A stretch of 64,000 nucleotides of DNA from Nemopilema nomurai (GCA_003864495.1 ML133442.1:1615731-1679730), one strand, 5' to 3'. Numbered from the stretch's first letter, positions 1 through 13,992 are shown. Made by a program: numbers and translations. The notes: generated by a model from the sequence alone, not told the origin.

Positions 1-3000
1 CAAATGTTTCTAGTTACTTTTTACTCTTTTCATAAAGTATGAAATTAATTACTATGGTAACCTATTTTTGCAAAGATCTAGAGCATTTCAATGGCAACCA
101 TCCTCTGCTACTTGGAGTTCTCACTGATAAGCCAAAATTGCCTGTATCGGGAGTTGAGCTGAGTTGGAACTATTTATACCTTAAAGATCAAAGTGGAGCC
201 CTCAGTTTGTTGGTAATCACTTTCATATACTTCAGCAAACTGTTATTTTCCATTTGTGAATCCGCTAATGTTGTAAGTGTCACAAGACATCCATCAGAGC
301 ATAGTCCCTTAAAAAGTAATGCCAAATTATGTAGTAAATGGGCACAAAACTAATCAGTTTCGTAAGTGCAATTTTACATTATGAATTTTTTATTTTAATT
401 ATGGTACAACCTAAACAGTGTGTTTAAATAACATGATGTGTCATTGGAATCATCTTGGGTAATTGCCAACATGCATTGGTCCATCAAATTAATATGAGTT
501 GCTTTATATCCAATATTGTAAAAGTGGTTAAATGCCACCTGGTTACAGTGGGTTATCCTAGCGCTAGTCTTGAAATATTTTTTCAAAAATGTATCCTTAA
601 ATCTTCTTTTTGAGAAGAGTTTGAAAAGGCCAAAATATGCATCATTTTTTTAAAAACTTGTTTATGATGGTTTTGCTTGCCAATTGTGACCTTATCATTC
701 AAAGGAGGCACACAGAATAAGTCATGAGAAAGTTTGTTCCTGAACCCTATCTGAATGTTAGAAAATCTTTGCTATAACAAATGCTTCTAAATGATGCAGC
801 AGTCTTCTTTGAAAGTTCGCAAAAATTTTAATAATTAGTATAGTACAGTCATGGTTTAATCAGTGCAATAAATAAATTGATTTCATTGAACCAAAATTGA
901 CCTTAAGAAGAGCGAAAGCTTCATGTGAACGCGAAGGAAAGTAATCTTTATTAGATTGGTTCCATTCACTGTTTGCAAATGTTCAAATCAAGCCATTATT
1001 TTTTCTTTTTACAAATGGTATTGCTTACATTTCTAGGTGCTAGATAAGTATGTTTCTTGCATAGGAAATCTGGTTTTGATTTTGGAGTGGAATTACATGC
1101 CATGTGAGTACAGCTAATTTTATGCTCGTTCCTTTTTGCCATCTGTGCCCACAGAATTTGGAAGATGTTTATCTGCTCTTATTGGTTTGAGACAGGTTGA
1201 TTGGCATATGACATTTGTGTTTGGGGACCTCTTTTTTGCCCCTTTTGACATAACTCAGTTTGCTGTATCTTTTTAAACTAGTAAGCTTCATAAATCATTC
1301 TTTCGATCAGATGAAAGACAGTGCAATACAACTCATATTTTCTATCCTCTCTAAATTTGCAGATTATTCAGCAACAAACATTGGGTTTTCCTATATTGAG
1401 GCAATTTCAAGTTTTTTTGATATTTTCCCATATGGAGAATGCCTTCCTAGAAAACCTTCAAGGAGAAGCATCCAAAGGTATAACTATACCTAACTTTCAT
1501 AACCTAGCTTTCTCTTCAATTTTCACTTGTTTTCACATTTTTGCTATCAATTGTCTTTTCCTGGTAAAATTTCCAGAAAAATGATTCAGTTGATGACCAA
1601 CTTGTTTTGAAAGGTCTTTCGGTTCTGTAAAATGTCTTTGTCAGCAAATGACTGCAATGTTCAGTACATATATAACAGGCCCATCAATCAAACAAAAATA
1701 TGTTTTGAACAATTTCTGTCTCAAGTCAATTGCTTTTCGTATTTGATAGAACACATTTATTTTGCAAATGCTTGAAGAAATATAATTAGCTGCTGGCAGT
1801 AGCTCTCTTTAAATGTGAATTATTTTTTTAGGAAGCCTTACTCAGGGACAGTGATATACATTAGTCCAAATGTGAAGTAAGTGAATGTACACTTTTGGTT
1901 CAAATTGTATACTGATTAGTTATTGTGGAGGCTTCAATTTGAATGTTAGATCCCTGTTTTAAATTTATTCCCTGCTCATGTGGATGAAATTAAAAAGGAA
2001 GCTTGGCTTTTTGTTAAACGAATGGTGAGCGAAATAAAGCAACTCCAAACTATTCCAGGTTGCCTGTTCGGCCTTGTGAACTTATGTTACCATGTTTTAT
2101 GGAGTAGGATTTGCACCGATTTTCTTCCAGAAGCTTTTTAATTTTTTCCAATTAAGTTGTTGCCCTACTGTTTTTCGTTCTAGTTGGTTAAATGTAATTT
2201 TGTTTTTTTTCAGCTTGAACGCAAATGAGAAGTTCTTCATGATAACATTGGACACAGGAAACGTTGTTGTTTTGGTTGGCTAACCGTTCTTCTTTTATTT
2301 TTCCTATTCCATGTTTGAAAGAAGAATTGCTTTTTAAGTGTGTAAAATCGAACTCAAATTTGTAAATCCCGTAAATAAATGGAAAACGTAGCCACAGATT
2401 GATTGCAATGTTGAGTTGTTCATTGTTCCCAAAAATATTGCTAATGGAATCAACCAAAGAGCGACTGTTCGTTTAAACCACTTTCTTTTAACTTTGATCA
2501 AAATTCTATCTTCGGATTTTCCATGGACCTCTTTGGGTTTCGATTTTCTGGTTCTCCTCCTCATTTTCCTACAGTTGTCACATGTCGAGGCAAACTGATG
2601 AAAGCGGATTTTATTTCAGGGTCATCGTCTGTTGCACTGGAGGGAGTTTTTGAAACCATTTGACCAAGTTGTTTTTGCAAATGCATTTAGAATGCTTTTG
2701 GAATATGTGAGTTTGTTGAATTCATTTCGTTTGTCTACAGCCACTCTGCTCTTGTGTTCCTGGATGTCCATGGTGTGTGCACTGCATTGCATGTCTCCGT
2801 TTCGTGCGTAGCATATCCCAAAAGCGCATGCGGAAATATGTTTTGTGCACAGCCATTTTGAATTACTGTTTATCTCAGGTGGCGAGGATGGTCACAAAAC
2901 ATCACAATCGAACAGCAAATTTTTCGATTCACAAGGATTCACTGTATAACGACTTTTAAACAGGCTCGTTTGTGTAGAGACCCTCTGAGGTATGAATGCA

Positions 3001-6000
3001 AGAGGCCCACCTATCTAAAGCTTCGGTTTTTCAATTCCAACATGTTCGTTGTCTTTTCTTTCCCAAATGAGAATGGTTTCTACTTGACTTATCGCTGTTC
3101 CGTGCAGCGATCAATCCTGCTCCACCATTTGGTGCTTTTGTATGGTGCTAATGTATTGGCTTTTTCTAAGGTTGTTTCTTAGAAAGTCGCTATTTTCACA
3201 TTTCTAGTCCGGCTTTAAAGCCAAGCTCATGGCACTGGATGAATACTCGTCATTTGAAGTGACAAAGAACAATGAAGTGGCTGCGGTGAACATCGAAAAT
3301 GTGGCTTCGAATGGCCTTGTAAACTACAGTGTAAGCATTAAGATTGGCCTCATGCAACTTACACCACATTTACTTGAAAACGTTAGAATAAAGAGGCCAG
3401 CTCTGTATCGTTTCAACATCAAAATAGTTTCTCATTAAACCAACCCCTAACTTTGCGACATGAGTGATACTTTGCGTTCTTTCTTAATCAGTATTTTTCT
3501 TCTGCAGGGTACAGTAAGTAGCTGTTCTTTAGCGGAAGATGGGGTCTTTGAACTGGATCGAACAAAAAGGTACTAAGTTTTTCCATTCATTTCACTTTGG
3601 GATTCACTAGTCTAAATTACAGTTATTATGTGTTGTGCCCCTCGTTTGGCAAATTTTGGTGAAACCTATGATGTAAGGTGATGCATCATTTCCGGCTTCT
3701 GAGTTCCAGTAAAAGCCTACCAGAGCCTTTTCAGGGGGGTGTAAATCAACAAGTGAATATATCTGTCCGACCTTTCGTACAAGCAATATAAGCAAAGCTT
3801 TGTACACTGAGAATGGTGGTAGATATATGGCTCGTATTAATATTTTCTTCTAACGCTATAATGGTATCCATAGATAATGGATGCATTGCATGTATGACCC
3901 GCTGATCGTGTATGCTGAAGCTTCAAAGAAGATTCCTTTTGTGACCTGTAATGTAGTTGGCGACGAATTCCGAGATAATTGTCACTGAACGGCTGTTTCT
4001 GTATCAAGGAACCGTCAGGCTTGCATGTTTCTTTCTTTAATTAGCTGTTGTGAGCCCTAGAAATAGGTGGAATCGGGAATTAAACCATTGGAGAGATGGA
4101 ATTATAGATTTGCTTGCACTGCTTCCGGCAATATTTAAGCTACTTTGCGAACCCAAGCTGCAAATTTCAGCGATTATCTGCCAGAGTGATGCTGTAGGCG
4201 TAATCCATGTAGGCCACTGAACTGTCCGTGGAATTTTTCAAGAGATTTTTGTTCTACTGAAGTTAGACTTGCAGCACCTGTTTTTAAGAGAAGGTTGTTG
4301 CTGTGGCATGCTGCGTCGAAGCACAGTGATGCATGCGCACGGTGAGTATGGCTGAGTTGTAGCCTGGTTTGCACGTCCATAAAAAGACAAAATGGCGGAC
4401 AGATTCGAACGAAGGGCCCTTAAAGAATGCGCATGAATTTGAGGGCACATCTTCTTCAACTGCTGCTAAAGAGACCCAATATGTTGAAGTCCACCTTTCT
4501 GCCGTGATGATGATATCGATTCTGGAAGCCAATCAAAATCAAAGATCATGTTGTCGTTTTTTGAGAAATATAATGTTTTTGTGAACTACTCGACACAGAG
4601 ATTTAAACAAACTTTCAGACTCTAGGACCTTTACGCACAGACTTGAAGTCATCAAGCCATGATTAAAGCATGGCTCTTGTTGCTTTGCGCATCTGCGAAT
4701 ATGGAACTGGGCTTTATAAGTCGCTCCGGGTCGAATCAAAGAAAATTGGTCGAAATTTACTCAGTTTGACGAAACACGATTTATTAAACGGGCCATATGC
4801 TGGCATTGCGTATCCCAAGGTCGACTGTAAAAATGGGGAATGCTACGTTATATATATTGTATAAAGGTAATATTTTGTTTTTCTAGACTCATTGTGTCCC
4901 ACTGCGGGGGAGCCTCTGAATTTCGTGGCCTTAGAGAAGGAGCTCTCGTCGACTTGTATAATGTTCATCTTACCAACTTCGAAGGGGTGATGCATTTTTT
5001 AAACATTTTCTTGAAAATAAATTCTCTAAGAACGCTTCTGTGTCACCAAGTCTATGCAGGCAAAAACCCTATGGAAAGCGCCTCAGTGTGTCTCAAAAAA
5101 GATTCTACTTTCGAATTTAAATTTGATGCTCTAGTTGATACGAAGTGAACTTGAAATGTTTTGATAGCATTTATCATGATAACAATATACATCCTTGCTG
5201 CCATATTACCCCGCTGACGTCACAAAATTAAGTTCATTATTGAGTAAGTCCATGTTATTTTGCTAATGCCATTTCCTCTGATCCAAGTCTTTTTGGTGCA
5301 TGATAACGCTGTGAGTTTTTAAGGTATTGCAATCCAAGATGGCAAATTTAATATGCTAAAGTGACATGTTTTTTCTAGGTCGTCCACTTTTATTCTTGTG
5401 CCTTGAGCACCATCAAAGTCAGAGAGTACTCGTTCTGCTCCAAGCGTCAATTGGTAATTTTGTGTATCCTTATCCATTTTATTCACTGTGCTATATCAGC
5501 AAGATTCTAAATATTTATTCAACATTTTATTCAATTTCAGAGCAGCAGTGCTAGAGTCATCTATGTGCCAAGTAAATTAAACGGCTTGTTTCTTAAAAAG
5601 GAGAATGATGTTTCTGTTTATTCCTGAACCTTGTTTATGAAAATATTATTTGCATTATTAATCTTTTATAACGCAATATTATTTGCATTATTAATCTATT
5701 ATGTCCTTGTTGTTATGCGGGATTGGTGCACATAGGACTGGAGGCTATTTGATTGTTGGTTAAGAAATGATGTCATGTGTCATAGTTTTAACCTAGATAT
5801 CATTCACTTTCTTGTCATTAGCCATTCATAGCTGGCAGCAACATCGTAACAAAAGAGTGTTCCAACTGCTGCATCAAAGATTACTTGCTGATTCTGAAAT
5901 TAGTCGATTCCCTGTGCGACGGATTCAGCTCTATGACGTATGTGTTTGGTTTGTTTGTAGCATGAGTAATTTGTAATTATTAATCTAATTATGCAGCTAA

Positions 6001-9000
6001 ATGCAAAGTACAACTACATCGTTATCGTTTCTGTGAGAAATTGAGTTTCTTTACTTCTTGACCAAAAGTTTTCTTGACCTTTTTGTAGTTTTAATACTTC
6101 TCTTCTAGCCTTCTTCATTACAAATCGGCACCAATGTGTTTTTTCACTGATATACTAATTAACTTCGCTTTTTTGTAGGAAAAACGATACAAGGAACTTC
6201 GTTCACGCTCTGCTCAGTGACTTCTTAATGGCGTCTCATCTAGAGAGAAATATGGTGAGCGAGTTTATCGTTCAACCCCATAAATGTGTCATCTCCTCTG
6301 AGGGAAAAGCACCATTTCCAAAAATCATGTTGCCAGGCAACGTGCTTGACTTTTTGAAAAGAAAGAAGTTCATGCTCCCAAACGACTCTTGGTTTTCTGG
6401 AGACAAGTATGACAGAATGTTTGACGCCGACAACAGTGACAACATGTGGGTCTACCAGACGCTATCGCCAGGTGACCTCAGAGATCTGGTGAGCACTCTA
6501 TGTCACGTGTTTTATGTATATCTCAAGCATTTGTTTATGGCGAAGCTGTTGCAAGCTGCTGGGATTTTGTTTCTTCCGTATGAGCCAATTTTAGACCCAT
6601 GTCGATTAAGAGGCCATATCATCTAAATGTCAATTCGCGACATGTCTTTTAGACATTCTGAATACATTTAAGCGCATTCCAGTGTACCAATCCACTGTAA
6701 AATCGTGGTATTGGTTTGAAAATTATTGTAGTATCTGTGGGCCAGCAAAACGTCCAGAGATATAACAACCTCCCGTGCACTTGTATGATTATTGAGGAAT
6801 CATGCTGGATAATATTAGGTTTGGTGCGAGACAGAAGAAGCTCTTTTTCGGCCAGGCCTACTGCTCAGAAGCCCTTGGTTTTGGTGCAAGTTTGTGTTGA
6901 TTGGTCACTTTAAAATTTTCAAATGAAAGGATATCCTATAGTTGGATATAATGTCTGTGTATACATTTCTTGTGGATTTCGTGTACTTTATGTTTTGTAA
7001 ATCTGTTTCAAGCATGTTATATGTCTTGTACATGTGGAAAAGTTGCGTGTCCTTGTTTGGTGCAATATTTTTTATATGTTAAGAAATTGATGCTAAATCT
7101 AGTCACATATCTGGAGGGGAGATGTTTTAGCTCATTTCGTACATTCACTTAAGCTTTTGACATCTTTTGCATACCCTCCAAAGTATTTATGCTTTATAAC
7201 TGCCGACTAGAACAGGAAGAGATTTGTAAATGTACCGCCTACGTGAATATTGGCAGGTAATTGTTGGTGAGTTCAAAATCTGTATAGAAACAGGGAGCAT
7301 GCAGTTGGTGGGGGCTCAACGACAAATTGACGTCCTTTTTGCTCCAGAAGATGGCAGCTTGCCAAGAAGGTAATCTCAATTAGCGGTGTTAACATGCGCC
7401 TTGAAATAGAAAGGTTTTTTGACAGCGCAAAGAATTTCAAGGAAACATTTTTGAGGATACCCTGGCCCTTATAAAGAAGCTTTCTTTTTGTAGCAGTGCC
7501 TGTATACGTGCAGGGACAAGGAGTCAGCCAAAAGTGGCACAGAAAAACAGCTCTTTATCAGCTCCACAGTTTGCTTTCCTATTCCTTCCAACGTTTCGTG
7601 AATATTAAAATCTACACTTTTTGAATGTAACAAATGGAGTAGTTCAATCAGCAAAGTATCACAAAATCCATTCAGGCACTGCTTCGCACTTTCAGGCGAG
7701 CGCCAAAAAATTGTACAAAGTTATAGCCTTTAGAGTACATGGAAAGGAATCAAATAAATTAATCAAGAAATTTGATATAAAACTAATGTAAATTCAACTT
7801 TCAATGCGGCTTTTGAACCTACTCTGTATGTTGAGGTTGGTTTTCTGTTTGGTAATTGCAGGCAGCAAATTCTAAGATGGGTGTGCCGAACAATGGCATC
7901 TGGAGAAAGATGTATTCTTGGCTTGAAGAAATACTCTATCGTTTCTGAGAAGTTCAAAGCACCTTGTATTAGCGTTGGAGTGCAAAAAACCTATCTGCTC
8001 GTTGATCCATTTGCAGAGGGGAATATTTGTTTTGTATGCAAGCGAGAAGACAGCCCCATAAGAAAAAAGGCTGCTAAAAGAAAACTTACAAGTACACCTA
8101 TACCTGACAGGTCCAGCAAGGATATAGATTTAGCAGAATCAGAGCATGGTCCCCTCGTGAGGCCGTGGCTGCCTTTGAAGGACAAGTGTTTTCCCAAGTT
8201 GAAAGAGGGAAGTCATGTGACAAATATCAAGTGCCAAAGTGCCCAATCAAGCAAGTTACCTTCAGCTAATTTGAGCTGTCAGCTTGTTGAAAAAGCCAGA
8301 GAAGAAAGTTCTTTTTGTGATTCCAGATTTGTCGTTGTCTTTTTAACTCATGTCAGTATGCCGTATGCAGCGCCTGAAAGCTGTGGCATTTACAGCTCGA
8401 ACATCGAAGGCACGGTTATCGGAGAGTTGCTAGGATCGAAAGAACAAGCGAATCCAAGTCGGCAACAAACTGATGCACCAATGGATGACTGTTCTTCCTC
8501 ATTCGGAGATGCTGCTGGTTCAAGCTTGAATGGCTCTCTTGTGGAGAAAACGTCTTCGGTCTTTGTTTCCTTAGAAGATCAGAAAATTTTGATTACTCTT
8601 AAGTACTCTCGCGAAATGAAAAAAGAATTTATACAGCTCGAGGAAGGACACCTATACGTGGTTGAAATTGAGAATGTCAATATTTCAAATAACATCATCC
8701 AATGTGACTCGCAATTAGGTTCCACCCATAAAACGACTTTTCATCTGGCAGAACTAAAGAATAGAAAGCTTTTTGCGGAGGATCTGTCGATTGTAGATCT
8801 GACAAGTGACACTGTTGAGCATATAAGAGGCCTATTCGAAAAGTACTGCAAAACAATTCTACAGTTGACCGTGCGGAACACCCTAGATGCGGCTCGAGGC
8901 ATGTTTACTTCAAGGTGAGACACTCCCTTGCTGCATTATACTTGCAATGTGGTAGCTTTTTGTCATTGCATCGTTTACCACTTTTCGTTCCAGTTTTCTG

Positions 9001-11296
9001 TGGCTTGCTCTTTTGTATTTGCAAACTACTGGTTTTTGGTGGAATTGGTCGATTATCAGTTCGGTATAGATCCATTTTACTCCCATTGCAGCTGATACCT
9101 TAATCAAAAATACAGTTATTTTTTGCTTAATCCTTTATTAAGTCTGATAGTAGGAAATGCCAAGTTCCCGCTCTAGACTTAGGAAGCCGTACTCGCGCGG
9201 GACTTTAGTCCAACAAGGCCCCTAGCTTTAGATTAGTTTCGGGGATTTTCGAGTACCTTCACTGGATTGGTGTGATCCTTGAACGCTTTTGTTTGGTAGC
9301 ACTGCATCGTTTCGCGGCATCATCTCGTCCAGGGATATCAAGCTGAACCCCACTGGAAAAGCACATGACAAGAGTTGGGCGAACGAATACTTCATCAAGT
9401 TATACAAGGGCTACTCCGCCTCCCTCTGCCTTCGCATATTTGATTTTCGAACTGTGGATGAGATAACTGTGTACGTCAACCTGGATGCGTTTGACCTGCC
9501 GGATGGGCTGTTACCAGGGGCCCTGGTCGAGTGCAAGAAGCTGGAGTTCAACAAGTCCAGGGCGAACAGCTTGTACTGCGCAGCGGTGAAAAGCAGCTGC
9601 CTGCGCTTGGTAGGCCTGAACGAGGCTGACGGCAAATGGCTGCAAGACAGGAACACCATTTGCTACAGAGATCTGCCTGCAACACCGACGCTAAAAGCAA
9701 AACTAAGTGACATAATTTGCAGTAAAAGGAACCAGTTTTCGTACGTCTCCTGGCAGCTCGATCTGGACTTCGTTGCCGCCCGGTGGGCCTCGTTTTTCTG
9801 GCGCTGTCGCACATGCAGACAGAAGGTTGCGGAGGGCGTATGCACCCCTGGCTGTTCACTGCGGTGGCAGTTCTTTTGTCAAATCAGGTTTTCGCTTTAT
9901 TCAAATTACGTTTTGATAGTCGTATTCTTTCATGAGGTTTATGGCATCGAGAGGATGGATCTTATAGCCGCTTTGAATGTTGTTATGGCTCCTGGCATTC
10001 ACAAAGTGATACTAGTTGAACAGCATCCATCTCTTGCCAAGATCTTCCTTGTCAAATGAGACAGCAAAATTTAACAAGGCTTGTTATTGGAATATGTAGC
10101 TTTTTGTTCAACTGTTAAGGTATTGGCTCAGTTGCGTCGTTTTTTCCAACAGTGTGATTGTGGGCGATGGATCAGGAGAAGTGTACCTTCAAATCGAACA
10201 AGAACTGCTTCAAAACTTTTTGTCTGTGACGCCTGTCATTTGGGCCGACATTAAGGAAATCTGCAGGGTCAACGAAATCTCCTATGTCAAAGATCAAAGG
10301 AATGCAGCTAGGGAATCTAAGCAGCGAATCTCTGTGAGCCATGTTAATGCTTTTATTTTGTACCATACTTTCATACCATACTTATATTTTTTAAGCTTTT
10401 TTTCTAGATTTGTCACCTTTTCTAGCGTAGATTCGAGGGATGACCTAAATATTTCATAATGGTCCTTTACCAGTCTTCCAGGTTAATCCTGACTAGTATC
10501 CGAATCGAAGCAGTAAATTCGAAGTATTTATTATTTGCCAAAGGAAGCCTCCTTGCAAAGACGTTTTAATTGTATTGCGTTTAGAATGTCAGCAGTGCCT
10601 CTTTTTATATATTTACGCTTTCAGAACCAAACGACCACGATGACGAAAAGAAAGGCAGTCGAGGCTGATCTACAGAAGCTATTTCTGGGTATTCATTTGC
10701 TCGGCCCATGCGTTGTGGAATGTCGTCTGTTCCACCAGGATGCACGCCCTGCTTACTTAGGTAGCTACCAGCGGCTTCTTTCGTCTTCTTTTAAAGCCAC
10801 TTGGATGGTAGACTGTTTCTGCACTCAACTACGAGACGGGCTTCCGTGTTACGTTGAAGGTCATGTTGTGTGTTGACCCTTGCTATGACAACAGCCTTCT
10901 CTCGAAATTGTAAGATAGACCTGTATCAGCATTTGCTTTGTCTTTCAGTACCACTGTGTTTTCAGTTTGAAAATTTTCTCTTTTGCATTAACCTTGATAG
11001 CTAGGTTTATTCGAAGTTTTATTATGATTATGATGTATGTGTTTCTATTTTCTGCTGTTTTTTGAAAACCCCATCATCTGAGAATTGCCGTATATTTTCT
11101 TTGCCGAAAAATCCCCTTTATGATAATCGATGACACTTCTTTATTTCAAGGACCCAGGTTTAGGTCCGTTCATCTCGGAGGTAAAGAGTGCTTAATGGCG
11201 GCCCCGCGTGAAGTCAACCTGCAAGCACTTCGCATTAGCCGACTTGATTATGGGCTAAAGAGCCAGGACTTGCTTCGAACAATCATGTCCAATTGA
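1..11296 (+). CDS. CTC1: CST telomere complex subunit CTC1 (5' partial, about 20 exons)
   Basis: CTC1 is the large OB-fold subunit of the CTC1-STN1-TEN1 complex, which binds single-stranded telomeric DNA and recruits polymerase alpha-primase. Phase-consistent exons: about 76-212, 1037-1103, 1363-1477, 1832-1876, 2214-2274, 2620-2706, tentatively 2741-2878, 3108-3170, 3208-3330, 3508-3569, 4887-4986, 5379-5453, 5822-5937, 6179-6488, 7257-7369, 7862-8914, 9300-9887, 10153-10333, 10625-10859, 11151-11296 (TGA). About 1,270 residues are visible; human CTC1 has 1,217, so probably only the first exon(s) are missing. Recognisable stretches are LSWNYLYLKDQSGALSLL near the N-terminus, FDLPDGLLPGALVECKKL in a C-terminal OB fold, a Cys pair set (CRTCRQK, then CTPGC) matching the CTC1 zinc ribbon, and VIVGDGSGEVYLQIEQ after it. 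Exon 7862-8914 encodes a long polar linker. The family call is firm; the 2741-2878 exon, the first acceptor and the N-terminal half are less sure. Confidence 0.9.
5643..5698. repeat. 33-bp direct tandem duplication in a CTC1 intron
   Basis: A 23-bp AT-rich block (begins aatattatttgcatt) occurs at 5643 and again at 5676, giving a period of 33 bp. It lies in the intron between the 5379-5453 and 5822-5937 exons. No function is evident. Confidence 0.85.
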
Positions 11297-13992
11297 CTTT
11301 TCTAGTTTGCTTCAAGAACCTTCTCTTGTTTAATTCTGTTGCATATAGTAAATAATGGTTTTTGCAATTGAAATGCTATGTGAAAATAAGAAATGTTTTG
11401 TTTTTTAATGGATGTAAATACTTGATCATCGGGTAGGTAAGGTTTTCTCGGACCAAGTAATGTCGTTCTACTTTTTTGAGTCCGGGTTTCGTACTTGCCA
11501 AAGTTGTTCGACTTTTACAGAAACAAGGAGAAAAAGAAAAAAGAGAAAATACCGATGTTGCGTTATTCGCATGACATTTAGATTCGATTCAATGAGCAAC
11601 TTTGTCTAAGATATTACGTTTCTGTACCTCTAATGATCGAAATGAAAATTGAAGACCGTTTACTTTTTTAGAAAAACCCAACATTCGACTTATTTGAGTA
11701 TCTAACTTGTTAAAGCCTGACTTCTGCAATATGCAAAATAAAGGCTGGTTTGGGGAATGAATAGTTTGCACATAAATGGAGCCAATGCATACAGCATAAT
11801 CACAATATGCATCCACCATAAGACTGGATCTAAAGGTATTCCTTCGAAGTAGGCGGTTGTTTTTACCAAATAGTACCAATGGATGTCATAGAAGCATCAG
11901 TTAGGAGCAAACTTGTCAACAAATCTCGGAGTTTTCGTGTTGATGGATAATTTTTGTCGCCTTTTTATCAAAATCATAATATATCATGTAAATATTTGTC
12001 ATCAAAATTTTCCCTGTATCCTGTATTTTCAAATTGACAACTAGACAGTAAAAATTGATGTTGAAAGACAAAATTTATTTTTGTTGATTTAGGTTTAAGA
12101 ATACAAGTCATTGTACTGAAAAAGTCACATGTGTGCTATCTAGATGCTTCTTTCTTGTACACCCGTGAAAATCGTGCGGTTTTGCAATTATGCACAGTTT
12201 ATGATGTTCTCGTCGGATAATTAGTTTTCATAGTAAAGACGTTTTCTGGATTAATACAGTGTACAAGTTTGATTTATTTGCTCTATTAATTGCGATTTTG
12301 ATGCTGAAGATTCGCTTCCTGAATGCCTTTCTCACCACAGCCAACATCCTTCGCCGAGGGTCGACAAATACCTTTCATTTTCTCGATGACTGAGGGAGAT
12401 AGACCTTTAAGTGTTGTTAGAGAAAAGACCTATGTAGAACAGAACTGATAGTCAAGCCGATTCCATCTCCTTTTCTGCAACAATACCCTTTAGCACTTTC
12501 GCCATTCTGCCAGATTTCTTGGCTAAGATTTATGCGCAGTGCAATACCGCCCTCCCACAACTAATTGACACAAGTGGACACACAAGCAGACACACAAGCG
12601 GACACACAAGCGGACACACATGCGGACACACATGCGGACACACAAGCCAAGGGGGCGCGAGGTTCTTTACCTGCTCAACCAACAGATTTGTACCTCTTTG
12701 CCCCCCTTACAATTTAAGGATAAAATCTGTCTCCGTCCACAGCCTTAGAAGAATTTAGAAAGTTGATGCATTAAGAAGAAAGGGAACCAGTAACTGTTTA
12801 GAAAGACTTGGTTTATACTTTGCGTAAAAGTCGCGTCGAAAGAAGACTGCAGTTTGTACTTCACCATTTCTTGTTATTTTTCAGACAAACTGAGTTCAGA
12901 CAATCAAACCAAATTACTTCCATATCAATGCTATATTTAAATTATTCGTCAACCAAACCTGCGTGTTTTTAAAACATTTGTTTTAAAGTTGAACTCATAG
13001 AAAATGCTGGATATCAAAACGAATTGTCACTCGAAAACACAAGCTTGAAGCCCCCACACTTTTCTCAGTTGGCAAGGTAACCTCAACGCGACTACCCCGG
13101 GGCCAGTGACGAAGAAATTTTTAACACGTGCCATTCTAGGGCTTTTGCTATTAACTACCAAAATAAATTTGTAGGATATATTTGGCCACCTCTCTTTCTA
13201 CTTGTAAGCTTCTTTTTATTTGATGATGCTTTAAAGATGTTTACCCTACAAAATGGTGGGGGTAATACCCTCCCGGTTTCGCCGGCTCTTTTGCCCTGCC
13301 CCTACCTTCTCAACACTGGGCTCGCGTCTATGGCAACGCAGAACAGCCCCAGACCACTATATTTTATCCAAAGTTTCAAGTCATTAGAGGTCTTGGGTGA
13401 ATTATTTGTTTCGTTTTTATTCCCAAATTACGCAGTTTCTAGATGAAATAGCTATTTTAGTGCAAGCATGACAAAAGGTGTAAAATAATAGTCGATAGCG
13501 CAGGTCACTATCGCAGCTCGCAAACAATTTTGGTCAACCTTCGGTTTACCAAACGATGAATCATTTTATTAGAATCAAATCGCAACCCATTTTACATTGA
13601 TGATCGCTCGAGCAATATTGGGCTCCTTGTAGAGTTCGCACGCATTGTTTGCAATGACAATGAGCATTTGATGCCTCATTATCCAACGGGATGTAACAAA
13701 CGTTCCCGACAATTGTTACTGACATTTTGCAACTTACACACAAACAAGAGCTGTGAAAATGCTTTAACTTCTTGAAAGAAAATAAGATCTTCAACTGCTT
13801 TTCCCCCTAAAGACCGCCTCCTCCACTTCGGCGCTATTTGCTGCGCAAGTGTCTAAGTTCAGCGTTGTGTGTAAATCCGCTGTGATAGCACAGTATGTAA
13901 TTTTTAACAATGCGGTTTAAAAGATAAGAATGTTGTTTTGAAAGCTAGTTAGGCCAAATGGGAGAATTCTCTCATTTTATGCCTGTTAACGA
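11297..13992. other. Intergenic region between CTC1 and Rab39
   Basis: This holds the CTC1 3' UTR and the Rab39 upstream region. A variant poly(A) hexamer AGTAAA sits at 11348-11353, about 50 bases after the CTC1 stop. A 12-bp minisatellite lies at 12,570-12,650. I see no exon with family resemblance; the short ORFs here have no recognisable content. Confidence 0.6.
12570..12650. repeat. Minisatellite, 12-bp unit (acaagcggacac type)
   Basis: Six to seven head-to-tail copies of a 12-bp unit differ at one or two bases (aagtgg, aagcag, aagcgg, atgcgg variants). There are no spacers, so this is not a CRISPR array. It lies about 1.3 kb upstream of the Rab39 start codon. Confidence 0.9.

Noticed and set aside
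5541..5571. Small CTC1 exon with acceptor TTTCAG and donor GTAAAT
   Set aside because: Including it breaks the frame of the following exons whichever acceptor is used, while joining 5453 directly to 5822 keeps phase and gives a CTC1-like sequence.
12570..12650. CRISPR-like array
   Set aside because: It is contiguous tandem units without spacers in a eukaryotic genome.
12519..12758. Gly-His repeat protein over the 12-bp minisatellite
   Set aside because: The ORF exists only because the repeat unit is a multiple of three; the flanks have no coding character.
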